Shown: piece after piece, positions 17,957 to 26,446 of the stretch
How the letters are laid out: each line of letters opens with the position of its first letter
How positions within the stretch are numbered: position 1 is the first letter of the stretch
Assembly (NCBI GenBank): GCA_963777915.1
Contig: CAVZSH010000005.1
Span: forward strand, 310,001 to 374,000
DNA length: 64,000 nt
Direction of reading: 5' to 3'
Source of the DNA: CAVUPF01 sp963777915
GTDB lineage: Bacteria > Actinomycetota > Thermoleophilia > Solirubrobacterales > 70-9
Position numbers and translations under genes: made by a program
Notes under the pieces: model-generated
The model's database searches: none
The model's input: the letters and a program-made list of their open reading frames with translations, nothing else
What the model was told of the DNA's origin: nothing

Positions 17957-19876
17957 GAATTCGGCCGCATCTTCGATACCACCGTCCAGGGCCAGGTCTA
18001 CGCCCAGCCATTAGTTTCCGGCAACACGCTGCTCGCTGCGACAGAGGACAACTGGATCTATGGCATCGATCCACAGAGTGGGGCGATCCAATGGTCCCGC
18101 AACGTCGGCACGCCCTGGAATTCGGCGGACATTGGTTGCACCGACCTCGAACCCCACGTGGGGATCACCGGCACGCCGGTGATCGATCCCGAAACCAACG
18201 TCGCCTACTTCTTCTCCAAGACTTATGCCTCCGGCAATTCGGGTCCGGCGGTCTGGAACATGCACGCGGTCGACCTCTCAAATGGCGAAGAGGAACCGGG
18301 TTTCCCGGTGCAGATCTCCGGTGAAGCTCAGAATCTCCCCGGGGTCGACTTCGACCCCACCCAACAGCTCCAGCGTCCCGCCCTGCTGCTGATGAACGGC
18401 GTGGTCTACGCGGCCTTCGGCAGCCATTGCGACATCCAGCCCTACGAGGGCTGGATCGTCGGCGTTTCCACTGCCGGGCAGATCAAAACGATGTGGGCTA
18501 CGTCCTCGACGGGGTCGGCAATCTGGCAGGCGGGCGGAGGTCTGATCTCAGACCGAGAAGGCCAGATCCTTTTCACCACCGGCAACGGTCCCCCGCCGCC
18601 CCCGGGCCCCGGTGACAGTCCCCCGGAAGGAGAACTCGGCGAATCAGTAGCGCGCGTCGCCGTGCAACCTGACGGCACTCTCAAAGCCACCGACTTCTTC
18701 TCGCCTTTCGAAAACGTCAATTTCAACGAAAATGACCTTGACCTCGGCTCGGGGGCACCGATAGGGCTGCCTTCGCCATACTTCGGAACCCCGGCCATCC
18801 CCCACCTGATGGTCGAGGTGGGCAAGCCGGGCATCATTTACCTCCTCAACCGCGACAATCTCGGCGGCATGGGCCAGGGACCGGGAGGGACAGATGAAGT
18901 TGTGCAGGAGATTCCTGAAACGGGCGGTGTCTGGGGCTCGATGGCAGTCTGGCCTGGCGACGGCGGCTACGTCTACATTCCCGCGGTCGGCTCGGGCTCG
19001 CTTGAGATGCTCAAGTACGGCACCGAAGACGGCACTCCTCATCTCTCTGTGGTGGCTAGCACCCTCGAATTCGGCTACGGTTCGGGCTCTCCGCTGGTTA
19101 GCTCCAATGGCACAACGGCGGGCTCGGGGATTGTCTGGATCACCCAGTGCTCGAGCCCGCCCGGATGCGAAGGCTCTACGCTCAACGCTTACAGTGCAGT
19201 CCCGGTGGAAGGCTCCGCGCAACTTCTGTGGAGCGGGGAAATCGGCGTCTCGACCAAGTTCGCCCGTCCCGATGCAAGCGGCGGGCGCATCTATGTCGGC
19301 ACTTACGATGGCCGTGTGCTTGGCTTCGGCGTCAAGCACACGCTCACCGTTTCCAAGTCGGGGGCAGGTGCGGGCTTGGTCAGCTCTGAACCGGCCGGAA
19401 TCAGCTGCGGCAGCGTCTGTAGTGCCCTCTTTAGCGATGCTGCCAACGTCACTCTCACGGCAACGCCCAGCCATTCCACCGTCAGCTGGAGCGGATGCAC
19501 CCGCACCGCAGGCAATATCTGCCAGGTGGAAGACTTAGGGGTGGACAGCGAAGTTAAGGCGACCTTCAGCGAAGAACAACCTGTGATCCCGTCTGCGAGT
19601 CCGCCCAATACAACGATCACCAAGACGACGATCAAGAAACCGAAGCAAAAGGCGACGTTTGACTTCAACGGAGTTGGTTCCGTCACAGAATTTCAGTGCA
19701 AGCTGATCAGGCCAGAGAAGCACCATAGGAAGCCCACCGCGAAGTTCTCTCGCTGCGCATCCCCTAAGACCTACGGGAATCTAAATCCGGGCCACTACAC
19801 GTTCGAGGTGCGGGCGGTCAATTCTGCCGGCCCGGATCCGAGTCCGGCAATGAGGAAGTTCAAGACCAAGACCTAG
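17930..19876 (+). pseudogene. 3' part of the split secreted PQQ-repeat-like protein
   Basis: This 648-residue frame begins with an ATG supplied by the right end of the insertion sequence (MCWAGLNAYEFG) and then continues the host gene. The host part is a quinoprotein-like propeller (PLVSGNTLLAATEDNWIYGI, DPQSGAIQWSRNVG, PHLMVEVGKPGIIYLLNRDN). After it come a GAGAGLVSSEPAGISCGSVC repeat-type domain and a Thermoleophilia-style terminal domain (FQCKLIRP, FSRCASPKTY, YTFEVRAVNSAGPDPSPA). No signal peptide remains in this fragment, so even if translated from the element's ATG the product would not be exported in the normal way. Confidence 0.82.
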
Positions 19877-20040
19877 CGTCGGATGGGGAGGGCATCCCAG
19901 GCGCGCAGTCTGTGCGTCGTCAGCGGAAGAGCATCGCGGCGACATTTCGCGATCGCCGGATTCGAATCGCCAAAGACAGGGTTGGGAAGAGGGGAGAGAT
20001 ACGGCGCTTCGGGAGGGTCAAAGCGGAAAATGGATGCCGA

Positions 20041-20141
20041 TGCCGCGAGTGGGTGGGCTCAACCGCTGCGATCGCGGGGCGTCTTTCGTTTAGGCACCGA
20101 GGAGGGGCCGCTTGTCCAACAGCCGCGCGAAGACGACGTCG
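20041..20141. repeat. ~100-bp intergenic repeat, copy B
   Basis: This is the second copy of the element at 15740-15839, in the same orientation and with a few substitutions and a small indel. It also lies between two convergent genes: the split quinoprotein-like gene and the serine hydrolase at 20206. The rest of 19877-20205 holds no recognisable gene. Confidence 0.75.
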
Positions 20142-20205
20142 TCCGGCGCGCAAGCAGCTCTCGATTTTGAGCGCCTGAAGGGCACGGGCATTGCACGGAT
20201 CCCGG

Positions 20206-20994
20206 TCATCGCCCGAGACCTTGCAACAGCCGCAAGGCCACTCCACGCAGAGTCTGCTTTCCGTAGTTGTGACTGGGATCGAATTGGGTGAAGATTGCCA
20301 GCGCCACTCGCTGCCCGTTCCGCTCAAGCAACGCGACCTGATGATCAACCCGGCCCGTCCCGGCGCCCCAGCCACCCTTGAAGAACAATCTCCAACCCCG
20401 CGGCGCCACCCGGCCGATCCCCCATCGCTGTGCAGGGATGATGTGCGAAAGCAAGTACCTTGCGTAGGGGCGATACCGCTTGGGAATATAGGACTCGAGC
20501 CGGTACATAAACCAGGCTTGGTCGCGGGGGCTGGTTCGACTCAACCCCCAGATATCGTTGTAGCTGAAGTCGCGCATGTCCGACATCCGGGCGACGCGCT
20601 CGACCCTCGCCCGCCCCACGATGTTGCGCACCTCTGTCGCCGCCACGCTGTCCGAGCGGCGAATCATCGGAGCCAGGAGTGCTCGACCACCGCTCGACAG
20701 CGGGTGGGGGTATAGCTCGCGCAGGTAGGCGATCAGGAGCATGACCTTGAAGACGCTGGCAGCCGGAGCGGTACTGGTCATGTGAAAGCCGCTGATGCGC
20801 CCACGCTCATCGATCACCGCGAAGGCCACATCTCCGGCGTGCCGATTCGCATAACGCCTCGCATTTGCTATGTGTGGCTGCCATACCCGTAGGGTCGTCT
20901 GGCGCTCTTCGGCCAGACTGGTTCCGACCGCGGCAACGAGGCAAGCAACCAACGCCAGACCGAAGATCAGGCGGCTGGATCGGCGAACAGGCAC
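20206..20994 (-). CDS. Secreted class-A-beta-lactamase-like serine hydrolase
   Basis: This 262-residue protein has an N-terminal hydrophobic leader (LIFGLALVACLVAAVGTSLA) and the penicillin-recognising fold motifs. SVFK (SxxK) is at residues 80-83, an SDS in place of SDN lies in MIRRSDSVAATEV, and FKGGWG stands in place of KTG. Length and motif spacing fit beta-lactamase-related hydrolases rather than true antibiotic-degrading enzymes. The GTG at 20994 follows GAGG by seven bases and lies ten bases after the cyclase stop, so I prefer it to the longer form reaching 21066. It closes the FecR-like/cyclase operon. Its likely substrate is peptidoglycan or an ester; this is unproven. Confidence 0.78.
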   Translation of the reverse strand: MPVRRSSRLIFGLALVACLVAAVGTSLAEERQTTLRVWQPHIANARRYANRHAGDVAFAVIDERGRISGFHMTSTAPAASVFKVMLLIAYLRELYPHPLSSGGRALLAPMIRRSDSVAATEVRNIVGRARVERVARMSDMRDFSYNDIWGLSRTSPRDQAWFMYRLESYIPKRYRPYARYLLSHIIPAQRWGIGRVAPRGWRLFFKGGWGAGTGRVDHQVALLERNGQRVALAIFTQFDPSHNYGKQTLRGVALRLLQGLGR

Positions 20995-21004
20995 GAGGGG
21001 TCCT

Positions 21005-22837
21005 CTAGGCAAGTTTGGTTGGTTCGATTGCGCTCTGGGAGGCTCTGCTGGTAGGGCTCGCTGCACCCACCGGGGCTGTATCTGGAATCAAGGTCCAGAC
21101 TCGGATAGTGGCCTCACGCCCACGGACCGCCAACTCGTCGACGAAGGTCAGGGTACTGGCCTCCGCCCGCAGTAAAGCCTTGGTCGACTCGGCGACGAAC
21201 GCCGAGTGCGGCGTGTCCTTGGTCATCCCCTCTAGGCGCGCCGCGGTGTTGACCGTGTCGCCGATTGCCGTGTACTCCATGCGCTGCTCCGAGCCGACCT
21301 GTCCGGACATGATCTCACCGCTGTTTAGGCCGACGCCCATCTGAAAGCCATCGCCTAGACCGCGGGCTCGCATCCACTCGTTGAAGCGTGGCAGGCGCTC
21401 GAAGAGCATCTCGCGCGTCGCTGCCAATGCCCGATCGGCGTGGTCGACCTGCTCGATTGGCGCTCCGAACACAGCCATGATCCCGTCGCCCATGTAGGTG
21501 ACCAGCGTCCCGCCGTGGTCCATGATCGCCTCGCTCATCTCCGTCATGTAGCGGTTGAGGCACTCGACGACCTGGTCGGGCTCGAGCGACTCCGAGAACG
21601 TGGTGAAGCCGCGCAGGTCGCTGAAGAGCACGGTTCCTACCCGGCGGACTCCACCCAGTCGGTGATTCTCGTCGGTCCGCGCCAGAACATCTTCGACGAC
21701 GGCCTCCGGCACGAAGCGCGAGAAGGTGTCGTGGACCCACTGGCGCTCAAAAGCGGTGATAGTCGTCGTTACGACCAGCGCCCCGATCGCCGAGACGACC
21801 AGGGCGCCAAGTGGATAGACCACCGGCAGGATGCGCCCGCCATCGAAGGCGAGCTGAGCGATCACAACGTAGGCGGCACCTAGGGCAACTGCGCTACTTA
21901 CGGCTGCGACGGCCCTAAAGCGCCAACTGAACAACGCTGGCGCGATTGCCATCAACAAGATCAGCAGCACGTCGAGCGCGGTGGATGAGGAGCGAAGGGG
22001 GAAGTCGTGCTCGACCGTCCAGATCGCGTTTGCCTGGACTTCGGGGCCCGACATCACCCCGTCTCCGGTGGTCGGGGTCACGTGGGTGTCACCCAGCGAA
22101 GGAGCCCCGGCGCCGACCACCACGATTTTGCCGCGGAAGGCCCTAGCCGGAACCTGCCCCCGCAGAACTCGCGAGAAGGAGTAGGTGGGGAAGGTGCCCG
22201 GTGGGCCGCGATAGTCGATCAAGGCGGAGTGCCCGCCAGCCAATGGGGCGGGGGAGACCCTGTGACGTGTTGCCGTTTCGACCGTCGCGACGGCGAAGCT
22301 GTCCAGCCCGCTGAATGAGAAGGGGAATTTCCGCAGCACCCCGTCGGGATCAGGTTGGATCACCGTACTGCCCGCGCGTGCGCCAACACTGCGCACGACG
22401 CTTTCCCCTCCGAAGATGTGCGATTCCCCATGAGAGTTGACTTCGGTGGTCGAGAGGACGACATGACCACGGTCTCGAGCAACAGCGCTGATCAGGGCAT
22501 TGTCTTCGCGAGGGCTGGCTTCCTCAGTGAACTGGACGTCGTAGGCGATGACCCGGGCGCCGTCATCGCGCAACCTGTCGATCAGCTCTCCGTGGATTTG
22601 GCGCGGGAAGGGCCACTGCAGGCCGAGCTGGCTGAACGTCGTGTCATCGATCTGCACCACGGCGATTTCGCTCGGCACCGGTTGGGTGCCCTTGATCGAA
22701 AAGCGCGTGTCGATCGTGCTCAGTTCCTGCAAGCGCAGCAGGTGGGTCCCATAGGCGAGTAGACCGAGCACTGCCGCGCCGAGCGCGACGACGGCGAGGG
22801 TCACGGCCCGTCGCCGTCGCAGCCGACGGGCTCGCAT
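21005..22837 (-). CDS. CHASE2-domain adenylate/guanylate cyclase (class III)
   Basis: This 610-residue membrane protein has an N-terminal helix (VTLAVVALGAAVLGLLAYG), then an extracytoplasmic CHASE2 sensor (about 38-275: STIDTRFSIKG, VVQIDDTTFSQLG, RVIAYDVQFTE). Three membrane helices (about 285-375) follow. A cytoplasmic class III cyclase domain covers about 400-575 (GTVLFSDLRGFTTFSE, GGTLVTYMGDGIMAVFGAP, VGLNSGEIMSGQVGS, YTAIGDTVNTAARLEG). Both metal-binding Asp residues and the transition-state residues appear present, so it should be active. The start overlaps the upstream stop as TGATG. CHASE2 cyclases next to FecR-like genes recur in bacteria, suggesting joint sensing. Confidence 0.9.
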   Translation of the reverse strand: MRARRLRRRRAVTLAVVALGAAVLGLLAYGTHLLRLQELSTIDTRFSIKGTQPVPSEIAVVQIDDTTFSQLGLQWPFPRQIHGELIDRLRDDGARVIAYDVQFTEEASPREDNALISAVARDRGHVVLSTTEVNSHGESHIFGGESVVRSVGARAGSTVIQPDPDGVLRKFPFSFSGLDSFAVATVETATRHRVSPAPLAGGHSALIDYRGPPGTFPTYSFSRVLRGQVPARAFRGKIVVVGAGAPSLGDTHVTPTTGDGVMSGPEVQANAIWTVEHDFPLRSSSTALDVLLILLMAIAPALFSWRFRAVAAVSSAVALGAAYVVIAQLAFDGGRILPVVYPLGALVVSAIGALVVTTTITAFERQWVHDTFSRFVPEAVVEDVLARTDENHRLGGVRRVGTVLFSDLRGFTTFSESLEPDQVVECLNRYMTEMSEAIMDHGGTLVTYMGDGIMAVFGAPIEQVDHADRALAATREMLFERLPRFNEWMRARGLGDGFQMGVGLNSGEIMSGQVGSEQRMEYTAIGDTVNTAARLEGMTKDTPHSAFVAESTKALLRAEASTLTFVDELAVRGREATIRVWTLIPDTAPVGAASPTSRASQSAIEPTKLA

Positions 22838-23814
22838 CAGCGCGCTGGCGCCAAGTAGTGTTGGCCCATATGTAGGATGACGGTGCGGTGGCGGGTGAAG
22901 TCGCGGACCACCACGGTGTCGCGCTTTGCCTCGAAGTACGTCCCGTCGCAGCGATCTTCGGTGAGCCAGATCGTCCCTCGCACTGTGGCGGATCCAGCGT
23001 GACCCTTGGTCATGTAGTTTCCATGCCCATCACCCCAGAGGCCGTTGCGTTTGGCGTTGCTCCGGGTGAGCCTGCGTGCGGCTGGGTGGCCGCCGTGACA
23101 CGCACTCGGCTGAAAACCCTCGAGGTCGAGCTCGGTGGTTGGATGGCCTTTTGCGGGCTGGAGTACTGTGAAAGTGCCGTCGTAGAATTCGGCGGTCTGG
23201 GTCTTTGCCTGATTTGGCCCTGTCGCAGTGGTCAGCTGCATTCGACCATTGTCCGTATCGACGGTCGAGCCGATTGGAATCTGCTCCTCGCCGCTCAGAA
23301 GCTGAAATTGCGTCGCGCCCTTGGGCTTGATCAGCACCTTGCCGCTGACTGTCTCTGCGTCGACCGCTTGGCCATATGACGGTGAGTCCTCGCCGAGCCG
23401 GGTGGCTGTCCAGGTTCCTGATTGACCCTCGTTGCTTTCCCAGGTGCCAGACATTTCGTTGTCACTTGCCGAGACTGTCCCATCAAACGTCGCCACGTAG
23501 CCTGGATCAAATTGGTTATAGGTGGTGATGATCTGGACGTGGGTGCCGGTAAGACTGCCGCTGATCGTCGCGAATACGGAGCCATCGGAGCCCTCCGCCA
23601 CCCCTTCAATCGAGCCAGTCCCGGACGAGATGACAAAGTTTTGGGCCGACGCCCCGCCGCTCGAGCAGCAGCTCCAGGTTCCCTTGAGATCCGGGGAACC
23701 GGCCTGCGCCGGAATCGCTATGGCGGCGGCGACCGACGCAGTCAACGCCAGGATCCACCAGACCCGATGTATCAACCCGTCCCCCCGACTGCCCTCGTGC
23801 CAAGGCGGTCTCAC
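22837..23814 (-). CDS. Secreted FecR-like domain protein
   Basis: This protein of up to 325 residues has a leader (WWILALTASVAAAIAIPAQA) and then a 110-residue beta-rich region (LKGTWSCCSSGG, GTWESNEGQSGTWTATRLGE). A FecR-type segment follows (ETVSGKVLIKPKGATQFQLL, IPIGSTVDTDNGRMQLTTA), and then a basic cysteine-containing tail. FecR-type proteins transmit extracytoplasmic signals, and here the partner is the CHASE2 cyclase one base downstream. GTG at 23814 and TTG at 23775 are both possible starts; the TTG follows a G-rich stretch. The assignment rests on pattern and neighbourhood. Confidence 0.7.
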   Translation of the reverse strand: MRPPWHEGSRGDGLIHRVWWILALTASVAAAIAIPAQAGSPDLKGTWSCCSSGGASAQNFVISSGTGSIEGVAEGSDGSVFATISGSLTGTHVQIITTYNQFDPGYVATFDGTVSASDNEMSGTWESNEGQSGTWTATRLGEDSPSYGQAVDAETVSGKVLIKPKGATQFQLLSGEEQIPIGSTVDTDNGRMQLTTATGPNQAKTQTAEFYDGTFTVLQPAKGHPTTELDLEGFQPSACHGGHPAARRLTRSNAKRNGLWGDGHGNYMTKGHAGSATVRGTIWLTEDRCDGTYFEAKRDTVVVRDFTRHRTVILHMGQHYLAPAR

Positions 23815-23906
23815 GTCATCGCCTAATCAGGCGGTTTGACGCTCAGCATCGCAGATTCACTTTGCACCGATCTTCCTCCCCGTCCGCGTTGCCATCCAGC
23901 GGGTCG

Positions 23907-23932
23907 TATTCCAAATTCCGGAATTTGGAATA
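23907..23932. promoter_or_regulatory. Perfect 26-bp palindrome upstream of an HTH gene
   Basis: Thirteen-base arms (TATTCCAAATTCC and its complement) meet without a spacer at CCGG, 24 bases before the ATG of the HTH gene. This is almost certainly the operator for autoregulation by the winged-helix protein it precedes. Confidence 0.8.
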
Positions 23933-23955
23933 AATTGGCGCTATCCTCGATCGCA

Positions 23956-24474
23956 ATGTTGAAGAGCCAGGACATCGTCGTGTTGTTGAGGCTGGCGGGG
24001 CAGCCGCCGGGCTGGACGTTCGAAAGGATCGCCGTGGAGCTCGATCTGAGTCCATCGGCGGTTCATCGCAGCCTCGAACGCGCTCAGCAAGCAGGTCTCT
24101 ACGACGCGGGGCGCAAGGCGGTCAACCGGGCCGCGCTTCTTGAGTTCTTGGCCCACGGGGCCAGGTACGTGTTTCCGGCGACCATGCATGGGGAGGCCAG
24201 GGGCATCCCGACCGCGTGGGCGGCTCCGCCCCTGGCGGATCGCCTCTCCTCCTCGCGGCAGAACGCTCCCGTCTGGCCGCACGCCCTTGGCAAGGTGCGC
24301 GGTATTGCCCTCGAGCCCCTGCATCCGGTTGTGCCTGAAGCTGCTCGTCGTGACCGCCGGCTCGGTGAGCTTTTCGCCTTGTTCGATGCGATCCGGATCG
24401 GCAGCGCCCGCGAGCGGTCCCTGGCAGTCAAGGAGCTTGAACATCGTCTTGGCGCCAAGCCTGTTCCGGCATGA
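23956..24474 (+). CDS. Winged-helix DNA-binding protein, putative antitoxin/regulator
   Basis: This 172-residue protein has an N-terminal helix-turn-helix, QDIVVLLRLAGQPPGWTFER with the recognition helix in LDLSPSAVHRSLERAQQAGL. An uncharacterised C-terminal domain (GIPTAWAAPPLADRL, GIALEPLHPVVPEAARRDRR) follows. I choose ATG at 23956 because the HTH starts there and the operator palindrome ends 23 bases upstream. The next gene, 18 bases downstream, is a shortened nucleotidyltransferase-like protein. I recall such HTH plus nucleotidyltransferase pairs as AbiEii-like two-gene systems, so an antitoxin role is plausible but unproven. Confidence 0.72.
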   Translation: MLKSQDIVVLLRLAGQPPGWTFERIAVELDLSPSAVHRSLERAQQAGLYDAGRKAVNRAALLEFLAHGARYVFPATMHGEARGIPTAWAAPPLADRLSSSRQNAPVWPHALGKVRGIALEPLHPVVPEAARRDRRLGELFALFDAIRIGSARERSLAVKELEHRLGAKPVPA

Positions 24475-24492
24475 ACCTCGCGAATACAAAGG

Positions 24493-24813
24493 ATGCTCGA
24501 GCTTGCAGCAGAGCAGCTCGGCGAGCTGCTCTGCGAGGTCGTCTTCGTCGGCGGCGCTCGATTTCTACGGAGTCGGGACTTTGGCGATGTGGTCGTCTTG
24601 ATCGACGGGCGCGAGGAGCTGCCCGGCGAGCTTGTAGAAGCACCCGAGCCGCTGCGCGATTACCTTGCCGCTCAGCTGGAGGGGCTATCGGGACACCCCG
24701 TTTTCGATAGCTGGCTCGAGGGAGCGCTTCCTTCCAGTCCTGAGACGCGAGACCGGGTCGATCTGGTGATACGGCCGAGGATCGCGGAGATCATCGCCGC
24801 ATGTCGGTCATAG
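24493..24813 (+). pseudogene. Nucleotidyltransferase (AbiEii-like) with an internal deletion
   Basis: The 106-residue frame joins a typical N-terminus (MLELAAEQLGELL-EVVFVGGA) directly to what looks like the C-terminal region of the same family (RSRDFGDVVVLIDGREELPG, then DYLAAQLEGLSGHPVF and RVDLVIRPRIAEI). The central part, where the G-S/G-G...DxD nucleotidyltransferase catalytic residues should lie, is missing after VGGA. The reading frame is kept. This suggests an in-frame deletion of roughly 100-150 residues that disarms a toxin while the regulator upstream stays intact. The family comparison is from memory and needs alignment. Confidence 0.62.
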
Positions 24814-25001
24814 CTCTGAGGTAGAGGCGTCGGCCTGGCAGTGGTGATGATCGCGATCTGGCGGGTGCTCAAGCTCGACTGAGCTGGGGCTTGAGCCCAG
24901 GAGTTGGGCGAGGACGCGGGCTCTTGGGAAAGTGCAAGCGCAGCAGGCGCGATGCGGCGCGCGGGTGGGCTCATAATCCAGGCGAGATCAAAGGAGACAC
25001 G

Positions 25002-25385
25002 ATGGCCAGCACCCTCGAGTCGCTCAGACATACCAAGACGATTCTCCTGACCACCTACAGGCGCGACGGCACCCCGATCGGAACGCCGGTGAGCATCGCC
25101 TTCGACAGCGAGCGTGCATTCTTTCGCTCCTACGACAAGGCATGGAAGACCAAGCGCTTGCGCAACAATCCGCGAGTCGAGGCCGTTCCCTGCACGATGC
25201 GAGGCAAGCCAACAGGCGAGCCGATCTCAGCACAGGCGAGGCTGCTTGGCGGCGATGAGGCCCAAACGGCGGCCAAGGCGCTGGCGCGGCGCCACCCGGT
25301 ATTGCAAGGGATACTCGTGCCTTTCGGCCACCGGCTGATGCGCTACAAGACGATGCATTACGAGTTGAGCACGCCCGCCGAGTAA
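25002..25385 (+). CDS. PPOX-class (F420/FMN-binding split-barrel) oxidoreductase
   Basis: This 127-residue single-domain split barrel has TKTILLTTYRRDGTPIGTPV, FFRSYDKAWKTKRLRNNPRV and ARLLGGDEAQTAAKALARRH, the pattern of actinobacterial PPOX-class F420-dependent enzymes and their relatives. The ATG at 25002 follows AAAGGAG with six-base spacing; an upstream extension is non-coding-like. It stands alone. The cofactor (F420, FMN or heme) cannot be decided from the sequence. Confidence 0.8.
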   Translation: MASTLESLRHTKTILLTTYRRDGTPIGTPVSIAFDSERAFFRSYDKAWKTKRLRNNPRVEAVPCTMRGKPTGEPISAQARLLGGDEAQTAAKALARRHPVLQGILVPFGHRLMRYKTMHYELSTPAE

Positions 25386-25557
25386 CAGGGCCGTGCCTGT
25401 TCGCCCGTCGCCGCCCGCGCCTGGCTAGCTGTGCGTGTAGCCGACGCGGTAGGCCCAGTACTTCATTGCGTTGCTGAGGGGAAGGCTGGAGACTCCCGCT
25501 TCGCGGCGAAGCGGGAATCATGAGACGCGTCGCCTTCCATACCCGTCTGAAATGGAA

Positions 25558-26421
25558 TCAACCATCCTTGGGCGCCGAGACCGGACCGGGCGGTCGTTTT
25601 CGGCGGTTGGGGAGGCAGCACAGCTGGGCTGATCCGGTCGCGAGCAAGCTTCCGTCGGTGTCCCAGACTCTGCCGCTGACAGCCATGAGACCGTGGTCGG
25701 CGCTGATGCACTCGTGGTCGATTAGCAACCACTCACAGCCAGGGCTGAATTGGTGAAACCAGGCGCTGGTGTCGAGGTTTGGTGCCAGGTACTCCCAGCT
25801 GCGATACCGCTGGTAAGCCGCCGGAAAGCCGAAGGTGTCCAAGAGGATCAGCGCCCGTGCGGCGTCGACGAAGGGGTCCTCGAAACATGCCGTCGGCCGA
25901 AAACGCGCCCACTCGCGGATAACCGGTGCTGAGGGCTCTTCCGACGGACTCTGATCGGCTGGCCGCCGTTCGAGGTTATTCCAGAAGCTGAAGGGGGGAG
26001 GTCGCTGGGCTGGCCGTAGCTCTTGGTAGGTCTTCAGGGCCGTGGCGGGTGGAACGTCGGGTGCCTTCAGATGCTGGTGGTTGTATCCAGATCCGTCGGC
26101 GGCGGTCTTCACCATTGCCTGGAGGATCGGCTTGCGCTTCTGGGTCATCTCGACAGCGAGCGATTCGGCTCGGCGGCCCTGCTTGAGGACGCTCACCTTG
26201 AGCTCGATTGCGTCGAAGGCGGGCGAGTTCAGGAAGTGGCAATAAAAGCTCGCCGGCCGCTGGATCTGAGCGACCATGCCTGCTGCTCGCAGCGCGAAGG
26301 CCGCGAGGTAGCCGCCGTTGGGGCCCCAAATCTCCCAATCCTTTGACAGACGCGCGACATAGCGACCCTCGCCTCCTTCGACCCGCGTCGAGTCTTCGAG
26401 GTCCGAGCTGCGACCGGTCAT
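25558..26421 (-). CDS. Acyl-CoA thioesterase family protein (double hotdog, TesB-like)
   Basis: This 287-residue protein has two hotdog domains. The N-terminal one has the motif WGPNGGYLAAFALRAAG and SFYCHFLNSPAF. The C-terminal one has PNLDTSAWFHQFSPGCEWLL, HECISADHGLMAVSGRVWD and GSLLATGSAQLCCL, matching the 4HBT-3/TesB-like pattern. It would hydrolyse acyl-CoA esters in the cytoplasm. It stands 25 bases downstream of the secreted protein gene at 26447-27079, on the same strand, without functional connection evident. Confidence 0.82.
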   Translation of the reverse strand: MTGRSSDLEDSTRVEGGEGRYVARLSKDWEIWGPNGGYLAAFALRAAGMVAQIQRPASFYCHFLNSPAFDAIELKVSVLKQGRRAESLAVEMTQKRKPILQAMVKTAADGSGYNHQHLKAPDVPPATALKTYQELRPAQRPPPFSFWNNLERRPADQSPSEEPSAPVIREWARFRPTACFEDPFVDAARALILLDTFGFPAAYQRYRSWEYLAPNLDTSAWFHQFSPGCEWLLIDHECISADHGLMAVSGRVWDTDGSLLATGSAQLCCLPNRRKRPPGPVSAPKDG

Positions 26422-26446
26422 CGAACGATCTGTTGGAGGCCCGCCG

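Noticed and set aside
18644..19474. 276-codon antisense frame in the split propeller gene
   Set aside because: It reads as typical GC-rich shadow (Arg/Asp/Ala-rich) and lacks homology-like features.
20206..20994. True antibiotic-hydrolysing beta-lactamase
   Set aside because: SxxK is present, but SDN and KTG are replaced by SDS and KGG; family members of this kind are generally not resistance enzymes.
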